DNA from: JAYQKL01 sp965243245
GTDB lineage: Bacteria; Pseudomonadota; Alphaproteobacteria; RS24
Assembly (NCBI GenBank): GCA_965243245.1
Contig: OZ251536.1
Span: forward strand, 744,001 to 808,000
Reading direction: 5' to 3'
DNA: 64,000 nt
Both the position numbers and the translations under genes were made by a program. The notes below the pieces were generated by a model. The model did not search any database. It saw only the letters and a program-made list of their open reading frames with translations, and was not told the origin of the DNA. How positions within the stretch are numbered: the stretch's first letter is position 1; each line of letters begins with the position of its first letter. Shown here piece after piece: positions 52,984 to 61,574 of this stretch.

Positions 52984-54348
52984 ATGCCTGAAAACTCTGA
53001 AATATCCAAACAGCTTGAACTTGGCGAGCGTCTCGTCAAAAAAGCTCTTAGCAAGGGTGCCGATGCTGCCGATGCCATTGTTAGCGAAGGCATATCTTTG
53101 AGTGCGGGCGCACGGTTAGGAAAATTAGAACATGTGGAACACGCAAAAGCCACCGAACTTGGGCTACGTGCTATCATAGGAACTAAACAGGCTTTTATTT
53201 CAAGCTCTGGTATTATCGGCGACAGCGCAGAAAACCGGCTTGACGCCCTCGCCCAGCGCGTCGTTGATATGGCACAGCGTGCGCCAGATGATCCCTATTG
53301 CGGTCTTGCAGAAAAAACCCTGCTGGCAACTGATTTTTCGGCGTTAGATATTTGCGATAAACAAGAGCCCGACATGGCTTATTTGCAAAACCAAGCCCTA
53401 GAAACAGAAGCTTGTGCGATGGGTGTCGCTGGCATTTCAAATTCAGAAGGCGGCGGTGCCAGTTGGTCTCATAGTCATACAGGGCTGGTCACCAGTCACG
53501 GCTTTAGAGGTACTTATGCGGCAACTTCTTGGTCTCTTTCTTGCGCCGTGCTTGGCGGCGAAAATGACGCGATGGAGCGCGATTATGCCAGCCATAGCAC
53601 CCGCCATTTTGAAGACCTAGACAGCCCAGAGCAAGTCGGCTTACGGGCGGCGACGCGAACACTTGAACGGCTTAATCCAAGAAAAATTAAAAGCACAAAA
53701 GCACCTGTTATGTTTTGCCCGCGTGTTTCTTCATCTTTATTGGGGCATTTTGCGGGGGCTATAGCCGGGAATTCTGTCGCCCGCGGCACCAGCTTTTTAA
53801 AAGATATGATGCAACAACAAGTGTTTTCTAAAGGCATTAAAATCATTGATGACCCTTGCCGCCAGCGCGGATTGCGCTCTATTCGTTTTGATGGCGAGGG
53901 CGTGAGTGCCAAACCACTGACACTTATTGAAGATGGGGTGTTGCAAACTTGGTTGCTTTCATCAGCCAGTGCAAAACAATTAGGTTTAAAAACCAATGGG
54001 CGCGCGGCGCGTGGTATTGGCGATGCGCCCCATCCTAGCATCACGAACTTGTATATGGCGGCGGGTAAAAGCCCGCCTGAAGCCTTGCAAAAACAAATCA
54101 AAACAGGTCTGCTGGTAACTGAACTTATTGGCATGGGGGTCAATGGCGTAACAGGCGATTACAGCCGCGGCGCGGCGGGTTTTTGGATTGAAAATGGCGT
54201 GCCTGTCTACCCGGTTAGTGAGATCACGATTGCGAGCACTTTGCAGGATATGTTTTTGAATATGATACCGGCATCTGATTTAGAATTTCGCCATGGCGTG
54301 AATGCGCCTAGCCTTTTGATTGAAGAGATGTCTCTTGCCGGTCTCTAA
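52984..54348 (+). CDS. pmbA: TldE/PmbA, inactive partner of TldD
   Basis: Subunit of the TldD/TldE peptidase heterodimer; it lacks the HExxxH motif seen in TldD, as is normal. The protein has 454 residues. Family blocks include SEGISLSAGARLGKLEHVEH near the N terminus, FCPRVSSSLLGHFAGAIAGN, and the C-terminal GVNGVTGDYSRGAAGFWIEN and YPVSEITIASTLQDMFLNM. It follows ubiA by 34 bp, and its stop lies within the start region of the next gene. Confidence 0.95.
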   Translation: MPENSEISKQLELGERLVKKALSKGADAADAIVSEGISLSAGARLGKLEHVEHAKATELGLRAIIGTKQAFISSSGIIGDSAENRLDALAQRVVDMAQRAPDDPYCGLAEKTLLATDFSALDICDKQEPDMAYLQNQALETEACAMGVAGISNSEGGGASWSHSHTGLVTSHGFRGTYAATSWSLSCAVLGGENDAMERDYASHSTRHFEDLDSPEQVGLRAATRTLERLNPRKIKSTKAPVMFCPRVSSSLLGHFAGAIAGNSVARGTSFLKDMMQQQVFSKGIKIIDDPCRQRGLRSIRFDGEGVSAKPLTLIEDGVLQTWLLSSASAKQLGLKTNGRAARGIGDAPHPSITNLYMAAGKSPPEALQKQIKTGLLVTELIGMGVNGVTGDYSRGAAGFWIENGVPVYPVSEITIASTLQDMFLNMIPASDLEFRHGVNAPSLLIEEMSLAGL

Positions 54349-55195
54349 GGCTCGATCTAATGCTCGCTCTAAGGCTCGATCTCAGGCTTCTTTAGAGAGT
54401 GATTTTTCCTTGCTTCAAGCCACGGTGCGCGAAGCGGGCACCCTTGCGATGCAGTATTATGGGCGGGCGCAAAAAAGCTGGCATAAGAGCGACAACCAGC
54501 CTGTCACCGAGGCCGATATTGCCGTTAATGAACTTATCCATAAAAGACTATTGGGTGCGCGCCCTGATTATGGGTGGCTGTCGGAAGAAACTGAGGATAA
54601 TTTAGAACGTCTGAATTTTAAAAGAACATGGATTATTGATCCGATTGATGGCACAAGTGCTTTTTTGCAAACCAGACCCGAATTTTCTATTTCGGCGGCT
54701 CTTGTTGAAAATAATCGCCCTTTATTAGGCTGTGTGTTCAACCCGGCAAGCGATGAATTTTATGCGGCGCGCAAAGGGCATGGTGCCGCCAAAAATGGCC
54801 AGCCCATCCATTTTCAAGGGGCGGATAAAATTAGCCAAGATATTCATGTATGTGTTTATCCGCCCATTTTACAGCACGAAGCATGGCAGCACAAAGAATG
54901 GAAAAATATATGGTCAAAATTACGTGTCAGCAACCGCACCTCTGTTGCCTATCGGCTTGGCTTACTGGCCGAGAGCTATTTTGATGTCGTGATAATGCTC
55001 AACACAAAAAAAGATTGGGATCTGGTCGCCGGTGATTTAATTGTTCATGAAGCAGGCGGATATGTCGCAGACCTTGATGGCAATCCTTTCAGTTACAACA
55101 CCGCGAATGTAAACCATAGCAGAACCTTAGCTGGCAGTGCGCCAATGATTAAAAAACTGGGCACTCAGATTAAGACTCTTTTACAGTCTTTGTGA
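54320..55195 (+). CDS. Inositol monophosphatase superfamily (3'(2'),5'-bisphosphate nucleotidase/CysQ-like)
   Basis: Mg2+-dependent phosphatase of up to 291 residues. Metal and catalytic residues are in WLSEETEDN (Glu-Glu), IIDPIDGTSAFLQTRPEF (Asp-x-x-Asp-Gly-Thr) and DWDLVAGDLIVHEAGG. It could hydrolyse PAP, inositol phosphate or a related substrate; sequence alone does not decide. There is no ATG before residue ~44. TTG 54335 has GAAGAG seven bases upstream and may be the true start, though 54320 is the outer limit. The N terminus is an imperfect (KARS) repeat with a 12-bp unit and appears disordered. Confidence 0.85.
   Translation: MKRCLLPVSKARSNARSKARSQASLESDFSLLQATVREAGTLAMQYYGRAQKSWHKSDNQPVTEADIAVNELIHKRLLGARPDYGWLSEETEDNLERLNFKRTWIIDPIDGTSAFLQTRPEFSISAALVENNRPLLGCVFNPASDEFYAARKGHGAAKNGQPIHFQGADKISQDIHVCVYPPILQHEAWQHKEWKNIWSKLRVSNRTSVAYRLGLLAESYFDVVIMLNTKKDWDLVAGDLIVHEAGGYVADLDGNPFSYNTANVNHSRTLAGSAPMIKKLGTQIKTLLQSL
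54345..54385. repeat. 12-bp imperfect tandem repeat at the phosphatase gene start
   Basis: Units CTAAGGCTCGAT at 54345, 54357 (variant), 54369 and a decaying fourth encode a KARS-type N-terminal extension. The array also overlaps the pmbA stop codon. Confidence 0.88.
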
Positions 55196-55250
55196 AGTTG
55201 ATGGCTTGTGCTAATTTCAATCATTATTTTTTAAAAAGCAGGAAGACGCT

Positions 55251-57083
55251 TTGACCAAAACCAATACGGATAACTTCTGTGCCTCCCCCACAACATTGCA
55301 AGATGCAGACGCTAAAAATGACATAACCCTCACAATTGTTAAGCGCATGGTGTCGGTTTATCTGCGCCCTTATCTGAAACTTATTTTAATCGGTATCTTG
55401 GCGAATATTCTGGTCGCGGGCGCGGCAGGCGCGCTTCCTTGGTTTATCCAGCAGGCTGTCGATAGTGTGTTTACTCAAGGGGACCGCGAAAAATTATGGA
55501 TTATTCCACTTGGCGTGATCTTTGTCTCAATCATACGCGGCGCGGCAACCTATACCTCCAGCATAATTTTGAATTATGTCGGCCAACGCATTACAGCAAC
55601 ATTGCAATCTGATGTTTTTGAGAATCTTGTAAAAGCAGATATGGCCTTTATTGGCGAAACACATACCGGTAACCATATTGCGATTTTCCTCAATGACGCC
55701 AAACAACTTGCCAACACCATCAATAATACGGTCATTAATTTGTTCAGACATTTGATCACATTAATAGCCTTAACCATAATAATGTTTATCATGAACTGGT
55801 CTCTGGCGAGCATTTTTATCGTCATCGTTGTGCCTGTTGGTGCTATTTTAATGCGCCGCTTAAGCAAAGTTACGCGGGTTGCCTCCCATCATGGCTTGAC
55901 CCAAACGGGCGAGCTGTCTTCGCTTATTTCTGAAACCCTTACCGGACTGCGGGTTGTCAAAGCATATGCCCAAGAACAAAGACAAATCAGATATGCGCGC
56001 GAAACAATTGAACGCGTTTTGAACTTTACCATGCAAGCCATACGCGCCCGCGCCGCCGCCTCGCCCGCCATTGAAGCTCTGGCCGGCATGGCTATTGCCG
56101 GAATTATTTTCTGGGGCGGCTATGAGAGCATTCAGGGCAATCTCACGGCGGGGGAATTTATGGGTTTCATCTCTGCTTTGCTGATGGCTTACCAGCCTTT
56201 ACGCGCTGTCGCTAATTTGCCTGTGCTCATGCAAGAAGGCGTTGCGGCCGGCATCCGCGTATTTGACATTGTGGACGCCAAAAAAGAGATTAAAAATATC
56301 AAAAACGCCCCTGACCTACACATCACGAAAGGCGAAATTGAGTTTGATAATGTTTCCTTTGCCTATAAAAATAGGCAAACCCAAGCACTTAAAAATATAT
56401 CCCTGAAAATTCAGCAAAAAGGAACCATTGCTTTTGTGGGGCCTTCTGGGGCGGGTAAATCAACATTGCTTAATCTGGTGTTGAGGTTTTTTGACACAAC
56501 GGGCGGGGCTGTCAAAATAGATGGACAGGACATCCGCAATGTCAGCATAAAAAGCCTTCGGCAGGTTTCTGCATTAGTGACACAAGAGCCCTTTTTGTTT
56601 GATGCCAGCATTGCTGCAAATATTTCTTATGGCTCACCCAAAGCACGCAAAGAGGAAATTATAAACGCTGCTAAAACTGCCGCCGCAGATAAATTTATTG
56701 CTGAAATGCCAGATGGCTATGAAACCCGATGCGGTGAAGGCGGAATGCATTTGTCGGGGGGTCAAAGACAGCGTATTGCCATTGCGCGGGCGATGCTGAA
56801 AAATGCCCCTATTCTTTTGCTTGATGAAGCCACTTCTGCTCTTGACACGGCCTCAGAACAACAAATCCAAAAGGCTCTTAATCGGCTGATGCGAGATCGA
56901 ACCGCCTTGGTCATTGCGCATCGTCTTTCGACTATCAAAAATGCGGATTGCATATATGTTATTGACCAAGGACAAATTGTGCAATCGGGTACACATGAAA
57001 GCTTGCTGGTGGATGGCGGACTTTATGCAGATTTATATCATGCCCAATTTGAAAAGGCAGAACAGTCAACGGCGGAGGCATAA
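55251..57083 (+). CDS. msbA: ABC transporter, MsbA-type lipid A flippase
   Basis: Half transporter of 610 residues, likely to flip lipid A-core across the inner membrane given its neighbours kdtA, lpxK and the lpxL-like gene. The N-terminal membrane domain has six helices (about 40-320). The nucleotide-binding domain shows Walker A GPSGAGKSTLLNL (near 397), signature LSGGQRQRIAIARAM (near 501), Walker B ILLLDEATSALD (near 522) and the H-loop VIAHRLSTI. The start is TTG 55251, with AGGAAG just upstream. The start of kdtA immediately follows its stop. Confidence 0.9.
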   Translation: MTKTNTDNFCASPTTLQDADAKNDITLTIVKRMVSVYLRPYLKLILIGILANILVAGAAGALPWFIQQAVDSVFTQGDREKLWIIPLGVIFVSIIRGAATYTSSIILNYVGQRITATLQSDVFENLVKADMAFIGETHTGNHIAIFLNDAKQLANTINNTVINLFRHLITLIALTIIMFIMNWSLASIFIVIVVPVGAILMRRLSKVTRVASHHGLTQTGELSSLISETLTGLRVVKAYAQEQRQIRYARETIERVLNFTMQAIRARAAASPAIEALAGMAIAGIIFWGGYESIQGNLTAGEFMGFISALLMAYQPLRAVANLPVLMQEGVAAGIRVFDIVDAKKEIKNIKNAPDLHITKGEIEFDNVSFAYKNRQTQALKNISLKIQQKGTIAFVGPSGAGKSTLLNLVLRFFDTTGGAVKIDGQDIRNVSIKSLRQVSALVTQEPFLFDASIAANISYGSPKARKEEIINAAKTAAADKFIAEMPDGYETRCGEGGMHLSGGQRQRIAIARAMLKNAPILLLDEATSALDTASEQQIQKALNRLMRDRTALVIAHRLSTIKNADCIYVIDQGQIVQSGTHESLLVDGGLYADLYHAQFEKAEQSTAEA

Positions 57084-58370
57084 ATGCCTCTATTGCTTTA
57101 TAGCTATATTCTTGTCACTTGGCTTATCTTGCCCTTTATGTGGCTGTTTTTCAGATGGCGGACGGCTCAAGGGCGCGAAGACAAAAACCGCCTGAACGAA
57201 AGAAAAGGTTTTCCCTCGCATGCAAGACCCGCGGGCGCTTTAATTTGGTTTCATGGGGCGAGTGTCGGCGAGGTTAATTCCATCTTGCCGCTGATCGAGA
57301 GTTTTTTAAAAAACCCGCCCCATAATGCCAGCGTTCTGCTAACGAGCGGTACGATTACGTCCACCCAAATTGTCCAAAACAAAAAAATCAAAGGCTTGCT
57401 CCACCAATATGTGCCGATGGATCAACCGCTTTATGCACGAAGGTTCTTGAAACACTGGCGACCAGATATGGTTGTCTTTGTCGAGTCCGAATTATGGCCA
57501 AACCTTTTAGGCAAAGCATATAATAGTAAGATCCCAATTATGCTCGTCAATGCGCGGATGTCTGGGGCATCATTTCAAAACTGGTTGCGCGCGCCCGATA
57601 CAATCAAAAAACTCATGAGCTATTTCACAACCATTTTAACACAAGATAGTCTCAGTAAAGAGCGCATTGAAAAATTAGGCGGACAATGCCCCCATGCCTC
57701 TGGAAACCTCAAATTGGACGCCCCGCCATTAAATTATGACAAAGCAGAACTTCAACACCTCAAACGCCAATTATCTGGACGCCAATGCTGGCTGGGTGCC
57801 AGTACGCATCAAAATGAAGAAATACAAATCGCTCAGACTCACAAAACCCTGTCGGTTGATATGCCTGAACTATTGACCATTATTGTGCCGCGCCATCCCC
57901 AACGCGGGGCACATATTCGAGAACAGCTCGAAGCCATGGCCTTGCGTGTCTGCCAGCGCTCTAAATCAGAAACCCCGAAGGCTGATTGTGACATTTATCT
58001 TGCCGATACATTAGGCGAATTAGGGCTTTTCTATCGCCTATGCGATATCTCATTTATTGGCGGTTCTTTGATGCCCCATGGCGGACAAAACCCTATCGAG
58101 GCCGCACTGGTTGGCTGTGCCATCGTGACGGGGCCGCATACATACAACTTCACATCGATCTATAAACATCTTGAAGACAATCAGGGCATGTATCAAATAA
58201 GCGATAATATTGAGCTGACCTCTACTCTTAATCGGTTGATAAAAAACACCGCGCTATTGGACAGTATGAAACAAAAAGCCATGCAAACGGCACAAGGTCA
58301 TGGCGGGGCGAATGAAAAAACGCTTAAGATATTATCAGATATTTTCTCAACTCACATGGAGAAAAGCTAA
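57084..58370 (+). CDS. kdtA: 3-deoxy-D-manno-octulosonic acid (Kdo) transferase
   Basis: Family GT30 enzyme that adds Kdo to lipid A at the inner membrane. The protein has 428 residues. The N-terminal membrane anchor is PLLLYSYILVTWLILPFMWLF. Family motifs are WFHGASVGEVNSI (catalytic-type Glu), FVESELWPNLL and the C-terminal GGSLMPHGGQNPIEAAL. It directly abuts msbA (the ATG follows the stop) and overlaps lpxK by one base (TAATG). Confidence 0.95.
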   Translation: MPLLLYSYILVTWLILPFMWLFFRWRTAQGREDKNRLNERKGFPSHARPAGALIWFHGASVGEVNSILPLIESFLKNPPHNASVLLTSGTITSTQIVQNKKIKGLLHQYVPMDQPLYARRFLKHWRPDMVVFVESELWPNLLGKAYNSKIPIMLVNARMSGASFQNWLRAPDTIKKLMSYFTTILTQDSLSKERIEKLGGQCPHASGNLKLDAPPLNYDKAELQHLKRQLSGRQCWLGASTHQNEEIQIAQTHKTLSVDMPELLTIIVPRHPQRGAHIREQLEAMALRVCQRSKSETPKADCDIYLADTLGELGLFYRLCDISFIGGSLMPHGGQNPIEAALVGCAIVTGPHTYNFTSIYKHLEDNQGMYQISDNIELTSTLNRLIKNTALLDSMKQKAMQTAQGHGGANEKTLKILSDIFSTHMEKS

Positions 58371-59509
58371 TGCGCACCCCAAAGTTTTGGTCAACAGACC
58401 GATCTATAGTTAGGGGGGGTATCGTTAGTTTTATACTGTCACCACTGGGCGCAATCTATGCAAAACTGGGTATGTTAAGATTGAAATTCGCAACCCCAAA
58501 CCATTGCGGCAAGCCTGTCATTTGTGTTGGCAATATTAATCTTGGCGGCACAGGCAAAACACCTGTCACGCTTATGCTGGCAAATATGCTGCAACAAGAG
58601 GGGTATCATCCGGCGGTGTTATCGCGCGGATATGGCGGCGCTGAGACAAAACCGCTAAAGGTCAATTCACAAACCCATACAGCCGCGCGCGTGGGGGATG
58701 AACCGCTCATGATGAGCGCGTTTGTGCCGGTCTATATAGGGGCTGACCGAACCCGCACATCACGTCTTGCCCTCACCGATACAACACATAAAACTGAACA
58801 TAAAACTGATATTCTGATTATGGATGATGGCTTGCAAAACCCTGCTTTAGCGCGTGCTTACAATCTTGCTGTGATTGATGCCGAGATCGGATTTGGCAAT
58901 GGGCGCGTTTTTCCGTCTGGTCCGTTGCGAGAAAAACCAGCAACGGCACTTGATAGAATCCATGGCATTATTGTCATTCACCCGATAGATGCATTAAGCA
59001 AATCAAAAGAGCCCCGCCGCGATACCCGCTCAGATACCCGCTCAGATACCCGCTCAGATATAAGTGATTTCATAACCGCTTGCACCGACCATAACATTGA
59101 TGTGTTTCATGGCATCCTACAGCCTCATTGCCAGCTGAAAGTTACCGCTAAAACGCCTATTCTTGCTTATTGCGGGATTGGACGTGCCGAAAAGTTTTTC
59201 ACTTCACTTACGGCTCTAGGCTACACCCCAATAAAAAAATTGAGCTACCCCGACCATTATCCCTATAGCCGAAAAGACGCCCTGCATATTTTAAATCTAG
59301 CAAAAAAGCATGGTGCTAAAATTGTGACCACGCAAAAAGATCTTACCCGCTTAAAACATGCCCCCCCCGATAGTGAACTTGATAAACTTGCCCGCCTCAG
59401 TCATGGCGTGGACATTAACTGCCAAGTTGAAAACTTAAAAAGCCTACGCCAAAGCTTAAAAAAAGCGATTGCGCAAGACATGCGCTCAAGCCTCTATACA
59501 AATCTTTAA
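58370..59509 (+). CDS. lpxK: Tetraacyldisaccharide 4'-kinase
   Basis: It phosphorylates the 4' position of the lipid A precursor. The protein has 379 residues, a little long for the family. Walker A is NINLGGTGKTPVT (about 54-66). The conserved LIMDDGLQNPAL and VFPSGPLREKP follow. Two repeat-derived segments are odd: HKTEHKTD (from a 12-bp duplication) before LIMDDGLQ, and DTRSDTRSDTRS at about 218-229. Both are in predicted loops and likely tolerated. It is coupled to kdtA through TAATG. Confidence 0.94.
   Translation: MRTPKFWSTDRSIVRGGIVSFILSPLGAIYAKLGMLRLKFATPNHCGKPVICVGNINLGGTGKTPVTLMLANMLQQEGYHPAVLSRGYGGAETKPLKVNSQTHTAARVGDEPLMMSAFVPVYIGADRTRTSRLALTDTTHKTEHKTDILIMDDGLQNPALARAYNLAVIDAEIGFGNGRVFPSGPLREKPATALDRIHGIIVIHPIDALSKSKEPRRDTRSDTRSDTRSDISDFITACTDHNIDVFHGILQPHCQLKVTAKTPILAYCGIGRAEKFFTSLTALGYTPIKKLSYPDHYPYSRKDALHILNLAKKHGAKIVTTQKDLTRLKHAPPDSELDKLARLSHGVDINCQVENLKSLRQSLKKAIAQDMRSSLYTNL
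58787..58810. repeat. 12-bp tandem duplication inside lpxK
   Basis: Two near-identical copies of CATAAAACTGAA encode HKTEHKTD just ahead of the DDGLQ motif of LpxK. Confidence 0.8.
59021..59056. repeat. 12-bp tandem repeat, 3 copies, inside lpxK
   Basis: Perfect copies of GATACCCGCTCA start at 59021, 59033 and 59045. They are in frame and encode three DTRS tetrapeptides. Confidence 0.95.
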
Positions 59510-59528
59510 CGCCTGATATAAGGTTGGC

Positions 59529-60416
59529 ATGCATTTGTTACAAAACATTCGATATCTTTTAGAAAGCCTCCTCGCCTATAGCGTCATTGGTATTCTCAGA
59601 TTTCTTGGTCTGCGTTTTGGCGGAAACTTTGCGAGTATGGTGGCTAAATTGGTCGGGTCTTTGAACAAGGTTAATCGCATCACTTTTGATAATCTGCGGC
59701 AGGCATTTCCCAAACAAAGCGAAGCAGAAATAACCGCGCTGGCAAAGCAAGTATGGGCCAATGCGGGGCGGACATTTGGTGAGTATGCCAATTTGGATAA
59801 ATTACGGCGTTATCATAAAAAATATATTGCGATTAAGGGAAGCAACACCGCCAAAAAAACTGCCGCCAAGGGACGCGGCTTAATCCTTTTTTCTGCTCAT
59901 ATAGGAAACTGGGAAAGCATGTCAATGGCCATCGACATTATCGGACTGGATGCTGTGGGCATTTATCGCCATGCCAATAATCCGATTATGAATCGTTGGA
60001 TGGTTAAAAAACGTGCGCGCAGCGTCATCCCTGAGCAATATCCAAAAGGGGCAAAAGGTGCCAAGCAATTAATCAAGAAACTACGTTCTGGCGGCGTTAT
60101 CTGTATGTTGCTCGACCAGAAAATGAATGATGGCATTGAGGCAAGGTTTTTTGGGCGTAAGGCGATGACGCCCTCTGCGGCGGCGAGCATGGCGCGCCGT
60201 TATAATGTGCCGCTTATGCTGATGACCAATAAACGACTTGAAAACGGCACCTTCAAAGTTGAATTTCACGATGCCTTTGAAGCCGCCAAGACGAATAATA
60301 TTATGCGGGATATTCAAAACACAACCCAAAAAATAAATGATCTACTGGAGGTGTCCATACGGGCGATCCCTGCGCAGTGGCTTTGGATGCATAATCGCTG
60401 GTCGGGTAAGCGTTAG
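59529..60416 (+). CDS. Lysophospholipid/lipid A acyltransferase (LpxL/HtrB-like)
   Basis: A membrane-associated acyltransferase of 295 residues, predicted to add a secondary acyl chain to Kdo-lipid A. One N-terminal helix (LLESLLAYSVIGILRFLGLRFG) is followed by LDQKMNDGIEARFFGRKAMT and the catalytic H-x4-E motif SAHIGNWESMSM (near 121-126). IPAQWLWMHNRWSGKR closes the domain, as in the LpxL family. It lies 20 bp after lpxK. Which position it acylates (LpxL, LpxM or LpxP type) is not shown. Confidence 0.88.
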   Translation: MHLLQNIRYLLESLLAYSVIGILRFLGLRFGGNFASMVAKLVGSLNKVNRITFDNLRQAFPKQSEAEITALAKQVWANAGRTFGEYANLDKLRRYHKKYIAIKGSNTAKKTAAKGRGLILFSAHIGNWESMSMAIDIIGLDAVGIYRHANNPIMNRWMVKKRARSVIPEQYPKGAKGAKQLIKKLRSGGVICMLLDQKMNDGIEARFFGRKAMTPSAAASMARRYNVPLMLMTNKRLENGTFKVEFHDAFEAAKTNNIMRDIQNTTQKINDLLEVSIRAIPAQWLWMHNRWSGKR

Positions 60417-60423
60417 ACTCATT

Positions 60424-60447
60424 AGCTTCATTTTAGCTTCATTTTAG
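60424..60447. repeat. 11-bp tandem duplication at the M23 gene end
   Basis: Unit AGCTTCATTTT is present twice at 60424-60434 and 60435-60445, spanning the stop of the minus-strand peptidase gene. Confidence 0.85.
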
Positions 60448-61287
60448 CTTTGCCAATTGCTTTTCATCCAGCACCTTTATCGGATTAAGCCGCTTATTTT
60501 GCCAATATAGTCGCCAGTCAAGATGCGCGCCCGTACTGCGTCCCTGCCTTGCACCAATTGTAGCTATGGCTGTGCCGCGTTGCACCACATCGCCAGCTTT
60601 AACCTTTATCTCGCCAAGATGCAGATAGGCTGACATCAGATCAAGTCCATGGTCAATAAAAATAAGCCCGCCCTCATAAAACATATCGCTCTTAGCCAAA
60701 CTAACCCGCCCCGGCAAAGTGGCGCGAACAAGCGTCCCAGATGGGGCGGCAATATCCAAACCAAAATGCGGGCGTTTTGGGTGACCATTGAAAAACCGCT
60801 GCGAACCATAAACGCCGCTAATACGCCCAATAGACGGCACAAGAAATCCTTCACTTAATTCAGGCTTTTCAAGCAAGCTACGCCGCGCTATTCTTTTTTG
60901 CTTGGCTTCACGCGCGATGCGTTCTCTAACGGCGGCGGGCGGCGATACATAAACCGCGTCCACACCCTCAACATATTCTATGTCATAGACCCCCGGTTGA
61001 ATTTGCTTAACCAGCTTTTGTTTGAAACCTTTTTTGGTAAGTATAATTTCGCTTGGCCCCGATGCATCTCGTCCATATCCAAATATGACAAGATTATTAT
61101 GAACTTTAAGCGCGCGGCCATCGACTTCCACACGCACGCCGTTCGCCACCCTAATGGCGACCATACCGCCAGCTTCAAAACGCCCTGAAATTTGCTCAAC
61201 AAAAGAAGAAGGAAACGCATCTTGGGGTAAAGGCGATAAATGAAGCAATCCAGCAACAGCTAATATCGATAACAAGCCTGCCATCAA
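60439..61287 (-). CDS. M23 family peptidase (LytM-like), possibly altered zinc site
   Basis: Predicted peptidoglycan endopeptidase or regulator of 282 residues, secreted through an N-terminal signal segment (LLSILAVAGLLHL, about 4-16). The C-terminal M23 domain shows HFGLDIAAPSGTLV (His and Asp zinc ligands), YEGGLIFIDHGLDLMSAYLHLGEI, and TGAHLDWRLYW. In classical LytM enzymes the last motif is H-x-H; here it is H-x-D, so one zinc ligand is Asp. Activity may be altered or lost. The start overlaps the DUF2093 stop by 4 bp (ATGA). Confidence 0.85.
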   Translation of the reverse strand: MMAGLLSILAVAGLLHLSPLPQDAFPSSFVEQISGRFEAGGMVAIRVANGVRVEVDGRALKVHNNLVIFGYGRDASGPSEIILTKKGFKQKLVKQIQPGVYDIEYVEGVDAVYVSPPAAVRERIAREAKQKRIARRSLLEKPELSEGFLVPSIGRISGVYGSQRFFNGHPKRPHFGLDIAAPSGTLVRATLPGRVSLAKSDMFYEGGLIFIDHGLDLMSAYLHLGEIKVKAGDVVQRGTAIATIGARQGRSTGAHLDWRLYWQNKRLNPIKVLDEKQLAKLK

Positions 61288-61544
61288 GGTGTTGTACTTT
61301 CATTATTTGTATCTGCCTTATCCGATGATAATTGCGCTAAGGCACCGCGATGTGCTTGTAAGGCACTGGCAGCATCAATATAGGCTTCTTGGCGGGCAAC
61401 ACTCCAATAGCGGAGCATTTCAAGCCTGACCGGTTTGCCAGTTACCGCGCACATAACATGAGTGCCAGGACGGTTAATTTCAAAATCACCATCAAGATAG
61501 GAAATTTCGGCAACGGTGCCTAATTTGTCACTCTCAAAATTCAT
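61284..61544 (-). CDS. DUF2093 family protein
   Basis: A small conserved alphaproteobacterial protein of 86 residues and unknown role. The signature ISYLDGDFEINRPGTHVMCAV, then GKPVRLEMLRYWSVARQEAY, fits the DUF2093 family; one Cys (MCAV) is conserved in it. The C-terminal ~20 residues are variable. It sits between xseA (upstream, 30 bp) and the M23 peptidase (4-bp overlap), so a shared transcript is likely. Confidence 0.88.
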   Translation of the reverse strand: MNFESDKLGTVAEISYLDGDFEINRPGTHVMCAVTGKPVRLEMLRYWSVARQEAYIDAASALQAHRGALAQLSSDKADTNNESTTP

Positions 61545-61574
61545 GCTTATCTCTTTAAATAATTTTCATCGCTC

